Assembly: GCA_029959085.1 (NCBI GenBank)
Contig: JARWIR010000031.1
Location: forward strand, 5,704,001 to 5,768,000
Length of the DNA: 64,000 nucleotides
From: Nemophila menziesii
Taxonomy: Eukaryota; Streptophyta; Magnoliopsida; Boraginales; Hydrophyllaceae
Direction: 5' to 3'
Positions within the stretch are counted from its first letter, which is position 1; every line of letters starts with the position of its first letter. Below, one piece after another: positions 1 to 10,607 of the stretch. The notes under the pieces were generated by a model that saw nothing but the letters and a program-made list of their open reading frames with translations, was not told the origin of the DNA and searched no databases. Made by a program: the position numbers and the translations under genes.

Positions 1-84
1 GCCTTACTTCTCCTTAGGTGTACTCTCATTGGATCTTCTTCAGAATTTTTAATCTATTAATCTTTTTTATGTTTCTTTGGATTT

Positions 85-487
85 GGGTCAGCTGATGAAG
101 ATGGAAAAACTTATCAACTACATTACTGTCCATGGCCATGGCAACTAGATGGAGCTTCTAAAACATGCAGGTAAAAAACGCTAAACTCAAATACGAGAAT
201 AATTTTTTTCATATTAACTTCGTGATGGTTAAACTACTTTAGGTCAGATCTAAACGTCATGATTTTAGTACTGAAGAAGCAAATGTAATAATCGAGCTTA
301 AAATACATCTTGGCCATAGATATATTTTTCTTTAATGCATTGGAGAATTATCACGTGACTCAAATTTTGTTTTGTTTTGATTTGGTTTTTATGCAGATGG
401 GATGAGATAGCTAACTATTTGCCTAGAAGAACAAATAATGGCATCAAGAATTTTTGGAACTCAATCATTAGAAAGAAGCTACTCTGA
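85..487 (+). pseudogene. R2R3-MYB transcription factor pseudogene (copy 1)
   Basis: Three exon remnants lie in MYB order. Exon 1 (about 85-170) reads EKLINYITVHGHGNW then MELLKHA, the first MYB repeat, and ends at a normal GT donor where plant R2R3-MYB intron 1 lies. An extra G in the GAAGATGG stretch breaks the frame just before it. Exon 2 keeps only its 3' part (about 242-322, [19 protein letters not shown]). The segment encoding LLRCGKSCRLRW is gone and the donor after LGHR is AT instead of GT. Exon 3 (about 396-487) reads [20 protein letters not shown] and stops at TGA 485-487. The family binds DNA through these repeats, but this copy cannot make a full domain. In this copy W of HGHGNW is also TAG. 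Confidence 0.85.
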
Positions 488-826
488 AATGACATGCATG
501 AAGTTAGCACAAATAATCTTTTGAACCATTTTGAAAATATGCATTTTCAAAATTTGGAAACTGCCCTTCAAGAGTTTAATTTTCTCGCAATCATAAATAT
601 AAGCATGATGTTTTTCCGTACAAAAATTGTTGAAATTAATATATTAATCGTGACTTAAAGTTGTTTGAGGAAGATCCATTATATGTTATGTCGTAAATTA
701 TTTAATATAAGTGAGACTTTCTAGTTGATGAAAGGGAGAAATGTTAATTGAATGTTTTTTTACTAAGTTAAATATTTCTTTCATTTAAACTAATGATTTA
801 GACTTTTATTATATTTTTACTCGAAT
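488..826. other. Gene-free AT-rich stretch after the MYB relic
   Basis: This is the old 3' region of the MYB gene. Short open frames starting MHEVSTNNLL run on here in copies 2 and 3 (20908, 38885), but they match no family I know and differ between copies by substitutions and a stop in copy 1. I see no promoter or RNA gene. Confidence 0.5.
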
Positions 827-1160
827 CAACCTAGGTCTTGACCTAGAAAAGAATAGGTTAACCCTGGCTCCACTACTTCTTTTGGTCGAACCACCTTTAT
901 CTACTTAAGACACGATGTAGACACATGTGATACGCGACACTGAGTCATGTTAAATAAACTACTATATGGATCAATAGCTAGGGGTGTGACCTAAGTAATT
1001 CAAGGTCGTGACCTAGCTTAAAAAATCATCAAGAAGTCTTGAGGGGCTTGAGACGCTTAGGTAATTCAAGGTCATGACCTACGAAATCCTGAGATTCTCG
1101 TCAAAACTCACTAAAGTACCATATTCACGGTATAGGTATTGTGAGGTGCGACCTAGCTGA
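827..1160. repeat. Cluster of CTAGGTC/GACCTAG palindromes
   Basis: A near-perfect palindrome CTAGGTCTTGACCTAG lies at 831-846. Variants follow near 1000-1016 (CAAGGTCGTGACCTAG), 1060-1078 (CAAGGTCATGACCTA) and about 1140-1155 (GGTGCGACCTAG). The cluster is kept in copies 2 (about 21241-21572) and 3 (about 39217-39535). The function is unknown. It could be subterminal repeats of an unrecognised DNA transposon. Confidence 0.6.
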
Positions 1161-1701
1161 ATAAAATCATTGATTTCTCATTTTTACAATAACTCTTTGA
1201 AAAAAATTTAAATTCACAAAACTTTTTTCCCATATTGATTTGAAGAAAATTTCCTGGCATACCAGTACATTTTCCCAATGGAGGCCCTAATATCCCCGTA
1301 CTTCACCATTCTCCGCTTTAACCTTCATTTTTTACCTCAAAATTCGCTGATTTTTACCTTCACATCATACAAACTGCAATACCCATCTCGGTATGCATAG
1401 TATACACTTATTAAACTATAAACTACTGAAAATAGAATACTAAAGTTAATGAAAGTACAATAAACCTATTATATTTTGGGTTTTCTCCCAATAGGACTTT
1501 TGCTTAACTTCGTTTAAAGTTCGACATAGTTACCTCGAATTGTACTCTGCTTCTAGTAGATACATCAACTCTCCTTGCTTCACGTACTTATCTTATTCAA
1601 ATATCCCTTTACCATGAAGGTTTGATTCTCAATACAATGCCCCCCTCAATAGCTCCTAGAGGCGTGACTATTTTGTGACGATGAATGAAGTCGGTTGGGG
1701 T

Positions 1702-1990
1702 GCAGATTTGTGATACCCACATGACTCAAGGTGTCACTCGCAAGCAACTATAATACTTTATGTTTTTGTTTTTCTAAATCAGAGATGCGACTGAATGGTT
1801 AGATAGTCAACCATCTGATTCAATCACGTCATGGGACCAAATCAAAGCAAAATTCTTAGATCTCTATTATCCACAAAACACGAGAATGGAAGATCAAATG
1901 GAGTTTGCCAATTTTTTCCATGACGATGGAGAGAGCGTAAGTAAGACATGGCTAGGATTTCAACCTAGGTTAGCTAGATGTTCACTTTTT
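1702..1990 (+). pseudogene. Ty3/gypsy gag fragment (copy 1)
   Basis: Translation gives ICDTHMTQGVTRKQL, a stop region, then RDATEWLDSQPSDSITSW and FLDLYYPQNTRMEDQMEF. This parallels the capsid core of element A (QICDAYITPGITREQL, ASDWLERQPHGTIHSW, FFNRFYPKSMRLKDQTEL). It is therefore a decayed capsid fragment of a related but older element. Internal stops and loss of both flanks show it is dead. The same relic lies in copies 2 and 3. Confidence 0.8.
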
Positions 1991-4900
1991 GATTTCCCCA
2001 ATAATTTTTAATTATGTTAGTTTTCAATTATATTATAATTTCACTAATTATGTCTAATATGTTTTTTGGACTACTGTTCAAAGTATGTTAAAATTATATG
2101 TTTTTTCATATTATGTTAATTTGTGATTGGTATTTGTAGGTATTAATGTTCAGTGTAAAGTTATTTGGTCATTTTAAATTATCAATGGTGGGAATGGATA
2201 AAAATGAGAATTAAATACAAAAAATATTATTTATGCATAATATTATAGATAGTTGTAGATTAGAACGGTACGTATAGTCCTTACATATATGCAGAAATCA
2301 ATTAATCAATATTAACATTTCTTTTAATCACATATTTTATGTATACTTTGGATTCACATTGTTAAACGAAATAAAATTATAGGAATATAAGAATAGTAAA
2401 TGAATCGAAGGATAAGTGATAACATTGTTTAAATGATAAAAAGTAAAAATAAAAAAAGAGCGGAAATGATAATTTAATTTTTTTTTTTTACAGTTTTTAT
2501 GTTATGTAATTTATAATATAACATACAAAATGGTACTTTTTCATTTTAAATTTGAGCGTATGATACGCATAGATTAAATGAACCGAAAGAGGAGCTACCC
2601 CTAACAAACGAAAATATTTTTTGTGATGTGTCGTTTAAAAGCAATAAAACCCATAGGGATTGCGATTATTAGTTTTGATAAGAACAATGGCCCGATCACT
2701 TGCAAGGGAGATAATATTTGGTGCAATTTTGTGCTGGAAGGGGAGCAATTGCAATCATGTTTTCTTAAAAGGACGAAACAAGCTCTAAGGATAGATTTTT
2801 CATAATTCAATCTTCCTTGGAGTTTCCCAAGGACTTACAAATTTATAGAATAACTATTATTTTTTTGTGACAATAATCTATATTGGAGCATGTACGATAA
2901 ATTTATGAGAGTTTACAATATTCGCTATGCCTGCGAATGTATTTTGTATATTATTTGGAACTAATTGAAAATAAATTGTCTTTTGAAATTTAATCTCAAA
3001 TTATTTATTTCGTGGATTGAGATGAAACAATAATATTATCCTCCACGATATATCACGTTGTACTTCAGGTTGTAGGGTCTCTCCTCCTAATATGAGTTAA
3101 TTATCTTATGAAATTGACACTATTTAAAAATTATTCAATGATATCACCTCTCGAGGATTCAAGATATAGAATAATATAAGGAGTATTTAACCCAACATAA
3201 ATTCCAAATCATTGATTTGGGATAGTCATTTAATTTTACCAAAGAACCTAAAATATATGTGTAGTCATTTGGTAAAATAATCTCTTCGTTCTTTTAAGTA
3301 TATTCCAAGTGAGATCTCTAATATTCGGTCTCTCGTTAATGTCCCATGTGACTAAGTCGATCATGTCATAATATAATGTTCTTTGGATCGTGATATCTTT
3401 TTTTTTGTACTGGGTGTGGTTCAATTACTTATACTTATGTACGATTATACCCGAAGAAAGAGCACAAATCTTTTCTAACACACGCTTTTGACACGACTTT
3501 CAGGAAATAATGCAAATATAATATTTTATGGACACTTTTGGATTATACAAAATACTCGTTTCGTAAAATATCCTTTAAGTTTAGTAAATTTCTTTAGAAT
3601 TTACTTAAAATATGATTCGCCGATTATGTCAATTTTGTACCACAAGTTAACATAATTTTTTGTCATCCAAAAACTTTAAATTAGATCGATTAGATAGTGT
3701 ACTGTAGGAAAACTTCCAATATATACCTTATAATTTAGAGATTTAATTTTAATAATATTTCCTAAGATATTTATCATTAATTTTAATTTCTCTAATGAAC
3801 TAAAGGTTAATCCTACCATGATCTCAACCTCAAGTGGAGCTATGATCACCATCACGTTAATTCCAATACAAATTAGAAGACGTAGTATTTTATTTAGGAA
3901 ATGCAATTTCATTCACTCCAATGAATAGTTTTAGCCATTGAATAAAATATTTAATCGGATTTAACCCTACCATGTTCATTTTTATATCCATTTCCATATA
4001 GATTAAAAAATGAAACACTCTCTACAGGAAATGCAATTCCATCTACTACATAGAATGATCTTGAGCTATAAAATGTGATTTGATCCAGTCAAACTGTGGC
4101 ACCACAATATTTGTTTTAATTCATATTTGAAAATGATTTCATTCGTTTTTGGAAATGTAATTCTAATTTCTTCAGGAAATTGTGTTGAGTCAATGGAACA
4201 TAAATTAGGATTTTACGTCAATAATTCATTAGCTTGCTTACGAGACAAATAATCGTATCATATTTTGTAAAACCTTTATTCGTGATATAGCTACTTCATG
4301 TGTAAATTTTTGATACGATACAAAGAGATGAATATATGTTCTTATATCTGCTCGTTCGAAACCCTCAATTAAGTTAGTAGTATTTGAACTTATACTAACA
4401 CTTTAGTTGTCCAATTTACTAACAAATAATTTGTTTGGCCAAATGGTATATACAAAATAGGTTGTATGTTCAAAACCTTTATGATGCAAGTTTAGCACAA
4501 ATTATCCAAAAAATGGTGTAATTCATAAAATTGTTTAGTTTTCAACTTATCCCCCTTATTGTATGCCTTTTTTCCAGAATAAAACCACTTTTTGCATTTA
4601 GGCGGTGTATAATATGATAATATAAAAATTCATATTTATGTTTATATGAATATTTTATCGTATAAGATTTAGGTTGTTAGCCTATATGGAGATAAAGATC
4701 AAGAAAAACAATATTTTTCATCACAATCCTCGATAATGTGTAATTTCCTTATTTAATTATATGTCAAATTTGTCAAGGAACTTCTGGTTCATATTTTATT
4801 TCTCAAAATTATATATATGAATAAATTTCTTGTTTGTAATAATTATATCAATTAATGTGTATATCAACGAACTCCAAGTACGTAAAAATTGAAAGCATAT

Positions 4901-5200
4901 TTTCATCATCATGTTTTATAAATATAGTGACTGGATCATACCAATAATTTAGTATAGTTTTTTAGGGATATTAATTTTCTCCATAATCCTCATAAAATAT
5001 TTTATTGTGACATTTAGGGTTTAACCCATATAAATTTTTTGATTACTTGCGAGATATTAAGAACATATTTTTTTTATTTAATTCTTAAATATTCATGAAA
5101 TCTATATGACTTTTTCATCATAGTACAAAATTTACTTCAATCTTATAATTTTTAATTAAGGTTTCAAGAGTTTGTAATTCTTTTAAATTTCGAGTCTTTA
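1991..5200. other. Long gene-free AT-rich stretch, internal part of a non-coding LTR relic
   Basis: No open frame here resembles a known protein. Opposing 60-70 aa frames at 2601-2810 look like chance openings. The part from about 3800 to 4480 is related, in inverted orientation, to 63130-63850. Copy 2 and copy 3 equivalents run at about 22400-25495 and 40356-43552. I read it as the non-coding interior of the minus-strand LTR element whose leader array and LTR follow at 5208-6010. Confidence 0.5.
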
Positions 5201-5207
5201 AAATTCA

Positions 5208-5532
5208 ATGTAGGCTTCAAGCCTATAAAAATAAATACATGAGTCGAGCCTTCAAACTTTGGTTAATGTTTCAGGCATATAAATTGTGTTCTAGATTTTG
5301 AGTCTATAAAATTTGTTGTACGCTTCTCGTATATAAAATTTGTTGTACGCTTCAAACCTATAAAATTTGTTATATGTTTCCGGAATATAACATTCGTGGT
5401 AGGTTTCGAGCCTATAAAATTTGTTACATTTGATGCCATATAAATTTTATTGTAGGTTTCGGTCCTCTAAACTTTCTTATATGCTTCTAACATATAGAAT
5501 TTGTTGTAAATTTCAAGCCTATAATTTTTTTT
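5208..5532 (-). repeat. Degenerate 27-bp tandem repeat array (copy 1)
   Basis: About ten to eleven units of 27 bp follow the pattern GTTTCGAGCCTATAAAATTT plus a TGTTGTA-like tail. The best units run from 5313 to 5500. The first units contain the palindrome AGGCTTCAAGCCT. Because 27 is a multiple of three, all frames stay open over several units and give a false 9-residue repeat (YKICC...). It corresponds in inverted orientation to the array at 61980-62960. Confidence 0.8.
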
Positions 5533-5686
5533 GCAAAGGTACTTACAATATATACTTCATATCCTACAAAAAATAATAGTATAAATTTTTCAAAGATAAC
5601 ATAACACAAGAATAAGAATTACATAAAGCTTACCGAATTACTTACCTTTTCCACGAGATAAAAAGAGTAACCTTGTTTTGATAACT

Positions 5687-6010
5687 TGTTGTAAACTGAA
5701 AGAGAAAAGTAATAGATAAAGTGATAAATGTATTCTTGTATTTCCAAAACTATTTTCTTACAACAAAGAGTAACTTTTATTTATATGACAAGATATGACT
5801 ATTCTTATTACATATTAATATAAGAAGTGTGGAGGCTAGTAACTTATGACTCTTTAGGACATCCGCTACAAAATTCTATAATTTATAATAAAGTTAAGTA
5901 TTCTTAATAACTCCTTTTTATTGTTTGATATTATTAGGTAATTAGATTCATTCAATACATAGTCATCCTTACAACTGTTTGAATTATTAATTTGAGATGG
6001 CTATTCACCT
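5687..6010 (-). mobile_element. LTR-like relic, minus strand (copy 1)
   Basis: Read on the minus strand it ends AGTTTACAACA and is followed by AGTTATCAAAACAAGG. This resembles the LTR end and primer-site region at 61725-61755 (AGTTTATAACA then CGTTATCAGCACGAG). Both also share TATAAATA followed by a TTGTAA and GGAATACAAGAAT series. It is an old LTR of the same non-coding family. The outer boundary is uncertain. Confidence 0.5.
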
Positions 6011-6816
6011 AACCATATCACATATTTAATTTTTTTTAAAAACACTCTCCCCCTTATTTTCAAAATTTCAAGAAACCCGAAGCATAACCTTGTCTTCATC
6101 GTCGCCACTAGGGGACGCTCCTCACATCCAGGTGGAGGTGGAACCCCTCCCTCTTCACCTTTGCTTTGTTTTCCTCCTTTTATTTTTTTTTACACAAAAA
6201 AATTTGGTCTTACTTTCTCCTTTCCCCTAACCATATCCATGTTTTGTGTCTTCTGTAGTGAGAGGTGGTTATTGCCACATTTTTTTGACGATTGTTTTGT
6301 AATGGTGCCATATACTTAAATGTCTATGTGGCATGGTTAGGCAATTGGGATCTCGTGGTTAGCCTCCTCGGTTATCTCCCGTCTTTGGTAACCTTTCCAA
6401 GTTCAGAAACCCTCTGCTCCTCCTCTAGTTTGGTGGTGTGGATATGATATTCAATTAGGTAAGGTGATCTGCCCTCCTCTATTTTCCTTTGATTTATGTG
6501 TGGCCTAGTTTTTCAATTCAGTTGACCTCGACAAAGGAATCTTTGGTTATTTGTCGTTTATTTAGGTATTTCTATGTTTGGTTCTCCATTGGTTGACTTG
6601 TGTTGTTATGGTTTGGGATTAATGGTAAGAATAAGTATGTAATTATTTTTTGAATCTGGTTGGTACCTAGTTTTGGTGTCATTTTAACTGATTGGGTCTC
6701 AGTTGGAGTGGGAGTGAGTGTAACCATTCGCTGGCTGGTGGTTCCTTTCTGGATTAGGTTAGGTGGAGTGGATATTGATCTCATATCGTTCCTTTGGAAA
6801 TCACTTGGTTGTGTGG
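6011..6816. other. Gene-free stretch with pyrimidine-rich plus strand
   Basis: The region holds many CTCCTCC and CCCCTAACC tracts. It also has a 70-aa minus-strand frame rich in Pro, Thr and Ser (6572-6784) that recurs in copies 2 and 3. I do not recognise a protein domain. It may be part of an older element between the two LTR-like relics. Equivalents lie at 33894-34699 and 44356-45160. Confidence 0.4.
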
Positions 6817-7490
6817 TGTTCCTTTGTGTGTTCTAAAATAATGTAATAAGTAATGAGAACCACAACCGCAAGTGTACGGTTGTCCCAAGTAACAATAGTG
6901 ATAAACAGGATCGTTCGCAGGGACGGTATTGTTAACCACAATGCTTATTAATTAATGAATGATTGCACTTATGAAAGCAAATAAATGATTTAATAGTTGA
7001 TTGGTTGGTTTGTACTAAGCCTAAGTATGAAAGACTAATGTAAAAATGCAATTAAATAACTAGACGCAAGAGACGCAAGAAATGAAAGCAGTACTTGAGA
7101 GACGCAAGGGATCCTCCTAAGTCTATTTCATATCATATGTTGTTTAAGGGTCAAATTTGAGAATTAAAATGAGGTTAACACATTTTGAATATAGTTACTG
7201 TATACACAAGTTTATTATTGCAACAAGAAGCTCTTTGTTATCAAATTGCACTATAGGTTCCCAAAATTGTACTTCATAGATAGAAAGTGGGTATAAATCC
7301 ACCATAGAAACTGTTGTTACCTTTGTTATCAAATTGTACTATATGTCCCTCAAAGTTCTGTCACAAACAGAAATTGGGTATAAACTCACCACTGCAACTT
7401 GTAGAGACCTTTGATATCAAATTGCACTATAGGTCCCTCGAACGATCTATGTGGGTTTAAACTACATAAATCATTATTCTGTGAATAGGG
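6817..7490 (-). mobile_element. Gypsy-type LTR relic, minus strand (copy 1)
   Basis: Its minus strand matches the solo LTR at 55676-58515. Both contain GATCCCTTGCG, a TTTGCTTTCATAAGT stretch, CCGTCCCTGCGAACGA (solo CCGTCCTTGGAACGA) and the hairpin ACAACCGTACACTTGCGG, and end in TTTAGAACACACAAAGGAACA. The start of this LTR (right side here) is replaced or lost, and the 88-bp tandem repeat sits there. Confidence 0.65.
7233..7480. repeat. 88-bp tandem repeat, about 2.8 units (copy 1)
   Basis: Units start at 7233, 7321 and 7409 with CTTTGTTATCAAATTGCACT or close variants, so the period is exactly 88 bp. Each unit continues with an ACTATAGGTCCCT-like block and GGGTATAAA(T/C)TCACCA. The same array lies at 35105-35345 and 45577-45815. 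Confidence 0.85.
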
Positions 7491-8818
7491 TCAAAAATAC
7501 CAAATACCCCCTACTAATTTAAATAATAATATATAACAATTAATGGTTAACAAAAACACTTTATATAAATTAATAAAGGATAAAAAATTTACTATTAGTT
7601 TAGAAAAATTTCAAGCTTTAACAACTATTATTCCCTGTTACTCAATAGTATTCAGAAAAAAGAAGCAGAAACTAATAAAAACGACCTAAGAACACCATAT
7701 TTAACCCATAAAATAGATATTTGTTTATTGTCTTTGAAAATATCACTTCCGCCGATTAAGCCTCCTCTGATAGACAAGTTGTTCTTCTCTTAAAAATTAA
7801 TAGTTTGTGTATACGGAAGATATGAACCAAGCCAAACTCACATAAGGAACTGAATCACCATAATGCTTTACCTGCCAAGAATGAGAAAGAGTGCTTGAAA
7901 GTTCAATTCATGAAATATTGGTTTTGCAACGATCGTATAAATGATTTGGTAAATTCAGAACAAGTTTTGTATGGAGGGTATGCTCTCTAATTTAGAGTGT
8001 ATAGTGGAAAATATTAAAATTCATGTTTATTGTATCCTCATCTCGTCTTTTTGGGAGATAGTATACTTATATTTTTTACCCACCTAGATTTATTGTATAG
8101 ATTTTTTGTGGGAAAGTAGCTCAACCTTTTTATTAACTTAAATATATAAGACTTTCATCCAATATTTGATGGTCTGATATTTAATTATATTCGTTAATTA
8201 TAATAACAAGACATGTGTCAATAGATTAATTGAAAAAGTTACCATAATTAGTTTTTTTATGTTAAATATAAGGTATATTTCATAAACTACTAAAAGTTTT
8301 ATTGGACCATTCAATATAGGATGAAAGAATTTTCCTATTTATTAACCTGATATGGAACGTAAGCCCAAGTAAAGTTATTGGCAAATGGGCCTTATCCATT
8401 GTTACGTCCCATTTTATTACTATGCAACTAGTCTACACAGCATGGGCCTTATCCATTCTTAGGTTTTAAACAAAAATTTACCCTAATAACAAAGATGCCG
8501 CAGAAAAAGTTATACATGAAAAATAAAGTTCCTCTTCTCTTTGTGTATATCAAAGGTAAAGTTTCTTCACCATGTACATATACATATATAAAATTAGGTA
8601 AAGGTATATTATATCTTACTCAAATTCTTTTTGTTTTATTTGTTTATATGGTTTAACTAAATTTAATTTATTTTATTTTTTCACAGAATAGTTGAAAATT
8701 GATGTTCTTCTGAGTAATTTTATTGAGTCTTTTGGATTTGTAAAACTAACGTTACATCAATGGCAAAAAAGTTAGATAAAAATGAGTTATACTATAAATT
8801 AGGAGAAGTCATCTTAAT
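7491..8818. other. Gene-free AT-rich stretch before element A
   Basis: No long open frame, RNA gene or recognisable domain. A GGCCTTATCCATT block is repeated at about 8387 and 8446. The copy 2 equivalent is 35346-36715; copy 3 ends inside it. Confidence 0.5.
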
Positions 8819-8823
8819 CAAGG
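8819..8823. repeat. Target-site duplication of element A (left)
   Basis: CAAGG stands immediately before the 5' LTR and again at 18715-18719 after the 3' LTR. Five bases is the usual length for Ty3/gypsy integration. Confidence 0.93.
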
Positions 8824-10353
8824 TGATGTCTCCTCATTTGTGATAGATTTATGTTAAGATGAGACATCATTTTTAGTGTTTTAGAAGTCAATAATGTCGA
8901 TTTTCTTGAGTTTTAGTGCACTTTCCTATTTTGTGTCTTGATTTGTAGAAATAATATTTTTAGAGCATATTGGGTTTAATTGTTTATTTAGTGTGTAGCT
9001 TTAAAGATAATTATGGAGTTTAATTAGAGTCCAAGTCAAAGACAACAACTTATGGAAGGAGATATGCATGGTAATTGGAGATAAGGAAAGAATTGCTAAA
9101 AAGATGGAAAAGGAAAAGCTGCCTAAATCTGGGATTCTGCAAAGATAGGCGTTTTTACCTAATAAAGGGGCCGAATTTGGTAGATTACTCCTAAAGGGCC
9201 TAGATAATTCTGTTGCGATTCTTTTGGTATCTTGTGGAGCAAAAACGGACCAATAATAAAGAAGTTATGACCAAAACAACGCAGCAGTGTTTATCTTTAT
9301 TTCCATACGAATTTGAGTTGGGCTAGAAGTCCATTACCTTAACTCTTCCTCAAGAAAACGAATTAGGTCTTCTAAACACCTATAAATACACCCTTATATC
9401 ACTTGTAAATCATCCTTGCCTCATAGTAATTAGTTCTTAAGGTTTTATTCTTCCAGTTTATTGTAGAGAGCAAGATGATGTCTTTTATTATTTCTTTTAG
9501 TTTATTTCCTTCAGGTATGAACTAAACTTCCCATAGCTTGGGTTTTGCATATGTATAATCTATGAATTCTAATTCTTCTATCTAAGTTTCTTTGGGAATT
9601 ATATGTTTTAATCTGATATTAGCTTCTTACTTTATATTTGCTTATGTGTTTTGATTTAATGTCTCTCCTAGAACTGATCACTTTAGGATTGTTTTAAGAG
9701 TAGTTAGATGGTCACCTTGTAAGGGTGTTTAACTATTGAACCACCACATAATGTCTAGTGTCGATAGCAGTTCTGACAAAACATACTTCTAACTAGATAG
9801 TCATTAAGGTTTGTTTTAACCACCGTATCACCATGACTTGCAGTATTTGCTTAGGGCCTTAGTGGCGTTTGATAACCCTATTTTAAATCACTTCTTGGTT
9901 GTGACGTAGCCCCCTTAGTCGCTCTCAAGGTCTAAGGTAGTGGAATTTAGAATCCTGACTAAGTATTACCAAGAGCTAATATTCTCCCTTATGAACTAGA
10001 TTTATAGATAGAATTAGAAGGATTAGTGCATACTAGCAAAACCTAAGCTATACTTCTCATCTCATATTCTTAATCTTTTACTTTATTGTCTTTATTTTCC
10101 TAGTTTTAATTTAGTTTTAATTCATAAATTCGAAAAACCAAATATTTAATTTTCTGTTTTCTAGTTATTTACTTTTACTCGTTATCTGTTCCTACGCGTT
10201 TAACACACTTAAGTCCCTGAGAACGAACTCTACTTATCATTAAAACTTGCATACGTCCTGTAATACTTGCAGTACTGTGCCTGTCTAGGGTGAGAGTGCA
10301 TAGTTTTCCATACTTAAATTGATCTTATTTTTATCACACCCTAGGCGACACCA
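8824..10353 (+). repeat. 5' LTR of element A
   Basis: It starts TGATGTCTCC and ends GACACCA. TATAAATA at 9381-9388 is the likely promoter TATA box, placing transcript starts about 30 bases downstream. A 9-bp inverted repeat TGATGTCTC / GAGACATCA (8824-8832, 8861-8869) opens U3. Confidence 0.95.
9381..9388 (+). promoter_or_regulatory. LTR TATA box, element A
   Basis: TATAAATA follows the CTTCTAAACACC stretch. The same box lies at 17742-17749 in the 3' LTR and at equivalent places in element B. Confidence 0.65.
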
Positions 10354-10359
10354 AGTTTT

Positions 10360-10377
10360 TGGCGCCGCTGCCGGGGA
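10360..10377 (+). promoter_or_regulatory. Primer-binding site, tRNA-Asp type (element A)
   Basis: TGGCGCCGCTGCCGGGGA begins six bases after the LTR. It complements the 3' end of plant tRNA-Asp (ending GGCAACGGCGCCA) with one change, C for T, which breaks one base pair. Element B has the same sequence. Confidence 0.88.
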
Positions 10378-10607
10378 CTTGTGTCTCGTTAGCGTGTGGG
10401 TTATCTATTTCGAGTTTTAGTTTTTAATTAGTTTTTACTTTTCAGTTTTTAGTTTTAGTTTTTATTTTTCCAGATTTACGCTTGGGTTTGCTTTAGTCTT
10501 TTTCAGGTTTCACAGTGTTTAATTCTTGGCCTCCCTTACCGGAGCCTGAGAGGAGCTTCAGAGCTTATAACAAACGAATTCGTGAGGAAAGAGCCTTGAG
10601 AAGAGCT

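Noticed and set aside
2601..2810. Overlapping 60-70 codon frames on both strands, kept in all three tandem copies
   Set aside because: Conservation follows from recent duplication; a faint RNase H-like phrase (IFCDASFK) in one frame is too short to support a call.
10515..10607. GTG at 10515 as the start of the gag protein
   Set aside because: Plant nuclear genes rarely start at GTG; the first in-frame ATG is 10608. The upstream open residues are noted as a possible exon instead.
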